From contig WJXE01000118.1 in assembly GCA_009665115.1 (NCBI GenBank), forward strand, positions 1 through 6,058: 6,058 nt of DNA. Reading direction: 5' to 3'. Of this stretch, positions 5,329-6,058 are shown piece by piece. Made by a program: the position numbers and the translations under genes. Every line of letters begins with the position of its first letter. Position 1 is the first letter of the stretch. This DNA is from Nitrosopumilales archaeon. GTDB lineage: Archaea > Thermoproteota > Nitrososphaeria > Nitrososphaerales > Nitrososphaeraceae. Under the pieces are notes generated by a model, which worked only from the letters and a program-made list of their open reading frames with translations, searched no databases and had not been told where the DNA came from.

Positions 5329-5372
5329 CACCAGGATTGTTAGTAGTCCTGTTAAGAATTAACATCTTGGTG
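5329..5372. promoter_or_regulatory. 44-nt imperfect dyad abutting the TATA box of the 5403 gene
   Basis: CACCAGGAT (5329-5337) is complementary to ATCTTGGTG (5364-5372) with one G-T pair. After a single bulged T the pairing continues as GTTAGT (5339-5344) with ATTAAC (5358-5363). This gives about 15 base pairs around a 13-nt centre. The right arm ends one base before the TATA element at 5374-5378, covering the BRE position, so a bound dimer could block or assist TFB/TBP loading. Autoregulation by the winged-helix-like product is an attractive guess. It could alternatively be an RNA hairpin. Confidence 0.45.
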
Positions 5373-5373
5373 C

Positions 5374-5378
5374 ATATA
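5374..5378 (+). promoter_or_regulatory. TATA box for the winged-helix gene
   Basis: ATATA within GCATATACAG is centred about 27 bp before the ATG at 5403, predicting a leaderless transcript. Confidence 0.5.
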
Positions 5379-5402
5379 CAGTAAACACCCAGCAGATCAA
5401 TA

Positions 5403-5885
5403 ATGAGCAGGAAAAAAATAAAAATTCAACTTGAGGATGCGGATGGAGGAAAATATGATCTAGCGCTAGAAGGTAATATCTCAAAGACCAAGATTATCAA
5501 ATTCATTGAAGTTCTAGATCTCCTAGAAGTGAAGGGCAAAGACAATTTTGAGGATAACGCAAAACTCAGAGAGAAGGATAACTTGACGTCAGTAGGTTCC
5601 AAGATATGGAATCTTGTAGAACGAAAATTCCCTTATAGCACCTTTACTTCATCCGATATCCTAGAAATCTACGAGGATGAGTACCAAGAGCCCATTCAGC
5701 TTAGCGTTGTTGCAACGTATCTATCCAGGTATTCTGAAAGGAGCAAGCTGTCCAGAAATAAGAGAGGGAAGGAATGGCTGTACAAAGTACTTAGAAAACA
5801 TCCAGTGCTCGAGGAGCAAAGGGAACCAACTTACGAACACCCTCACAGTCTATCTCATGAATTCCATTCAACGGATGTAAACTAA
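5403..5885 (+). CDS. Winged-helix-like hypothetical protein, possible regulator
   Basis: A 160-residue soluble protein. Residues 4-24 form a short beta segment (KIQLEDADGGKYDLALEGN), followed by a helix (28-43) and a charged linker (44-62). Residues 64-131 look like a winged helix: helix (KIWNLVERKF), TSSDILEIYEDEY helix, LSVVATYLSRYSE as candidate recognition helix, then the wing (KLSRNKRGKEWLYKV). The wing is basic and ends in the aromatic strand usual for such domains. The His/Glu-rich tail (134-160) is probably disordered. A DNA- or RNA-binding regulator role is inferred from the fold pattern only; I recall similar unnamed proteins in ammonia-oxidising archaea. ATG 5403 has a TATA box 27 bp upstream and no Shine-Dalgarno site. 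A long dyad sits just before that TATA box. Confidence 0.8.
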   Translation: MSRKKIKIQLEDADGGKYDLALEGNISKTKIIKFIEVLDLLEVKGKDNFEDNAKLREKDNLTSVGSKIWNLVERKFPYSTFTSSDILEIYEDEYQEPIQLSVVATYLSRYSERSKLSRNKRGKEWLYKVLRKHPVLEEQREPTYEHPHSLSHEFHSTDVN

Positions 5886-5888
5886 AAT

Positions 5889-5947
5889 CCTGATCCTGAC
5901 TGAATCAGGTAGAGCCAAAAGGAGAGGGAGAACCGTCTCAGTTTTTT
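5889..5947 (+). terminator. Probable transcription terminator of the winged-helix gene
   Basis: Two short inverted repeats follow the stop: CCTGAT/ATCAGG (5889-5894 and 5904-5909), and GAGA/TCTC (5928-5931 and 5936-5939). A run of six T follows at 5942-5947. In archaea the T-run matters most. The segment 5897-5934 is also the second copy of the purine-rich element found after pyrF. Confidence 0.45.
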
Positions 5948-5976
5948 CGTCTATACTAAGTGCTTTTAATTGTAAC

Positions 5977-6058
5977 TTAGATTTTGTGTTCGTTTCGGCG
6001 ATGTTGTTCTAATTCTATTTTGGTCTTGAACTTCTTCCCACAGTTGTCGCATTTGAAT
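5977..6058 (-). CDS. C2H2 zinc-finger protein, C-terminal part (runs off the window)
   Basis: The last 26 residues of a minus-strand gene, ending at TAA 5979-5977. They form one classical zinc finger: C3-x2-C6-x12-H19-x4-H24 with the conserved F10 and L16, beginning FKCDNCGKKF and ending EQHRRNEHKI, directly followed by the stop. Archaea, thaumarchaea included, encode many small proteins with a single finger of this type, thought to bind nucleic acid or protein. The rest of the protein is outside the window, so total length and partner domains are unknown. It converges with the winged-helix gene, with 91 bp between stops. Confidence 0.8.
   Translation of the reverse strand, partial: FKCDNCGKKFKTKIELEQHRRNEHKI

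Noticed and set aside
5234..5365. Open + strand frame of about 43 codons in the divergent intergenic region
   Set aside because: It opens right after a TAA, has no ATG or TTG to start it, and overlaps the dyad and inverted repeat. It is probably chance.

Overview
The window looks like chromosomal DNA of an ammonia-oxidiser-type archaeon (Nitrososphaerota/Thaumarchaeota, perhaps a soil Nitrososphaerales lineage). This rests on gene content and style rather than any marker gene. The evidence is an archaeal cis-prenyltransferase with the HIAIILDGNRRWAK motif, a DUF373 membrane protein, an archaeal-type OMP decarboxylase, a single-finger C2H2 protein, and several TATA boxes placed about 27-29 bp before a start codon with no Shine-Dalgarno site, as in leaderless archaeal transcripts. 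Base composition is moderately AT-rich and even throughout. I see no transposase, integrase, phage gene, CRISPR array, rRNA or tRNA.

Left part (1-1553, + strand): the possible 3' tail of an upstream gene, then an unrecognised 226-residue protein with a recurring motif, overlapped by pyrF (UMP synthesis). A 227-bp gap to the next gene carries a purine-rich segment that recurs near the right end of the window, a Shine-Dalgarno-like mini-ORF and a TATA box.

Centre (1781-4538, + strand): a DUF373 multi-membrane protein, the polyprenyl diphosphate synthase uppS, an unannotated 55-residue aromatic-rich small protein, and a Nudix hydrolase of the Ap4A type. uppS, the small gene and the Nudix gene have short gaps and no convincing promoters of their own, so they are probably co-transcribed. 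UppS would make the lipid carrier for surface glycosylation, and DUF373 is also a membrane protein. The small protein has no assignable role.

Right part (4569-6058): two minus-strand genes, a 45-residue single-pass membrane microprotein with a TTG start and a 132-residue secreted Ig-like protein with four N-glycosylation sequons. A divergent promoter region of 222 bp holds a 44-nt imperfect dyad touching the TATA box of the next gene, a 160-residue winged-helix-like protein on the + strand. The window ends in the C-terminal zinc finger of a convergent minus-strand gene.

No complete new system can be claimed. The most promising unexplained items are the two microproteins, the repeat protein upstream of pyrF, the dyad at 5329-5372, and the element shared downstream of pyrF and the winged-helix gene.
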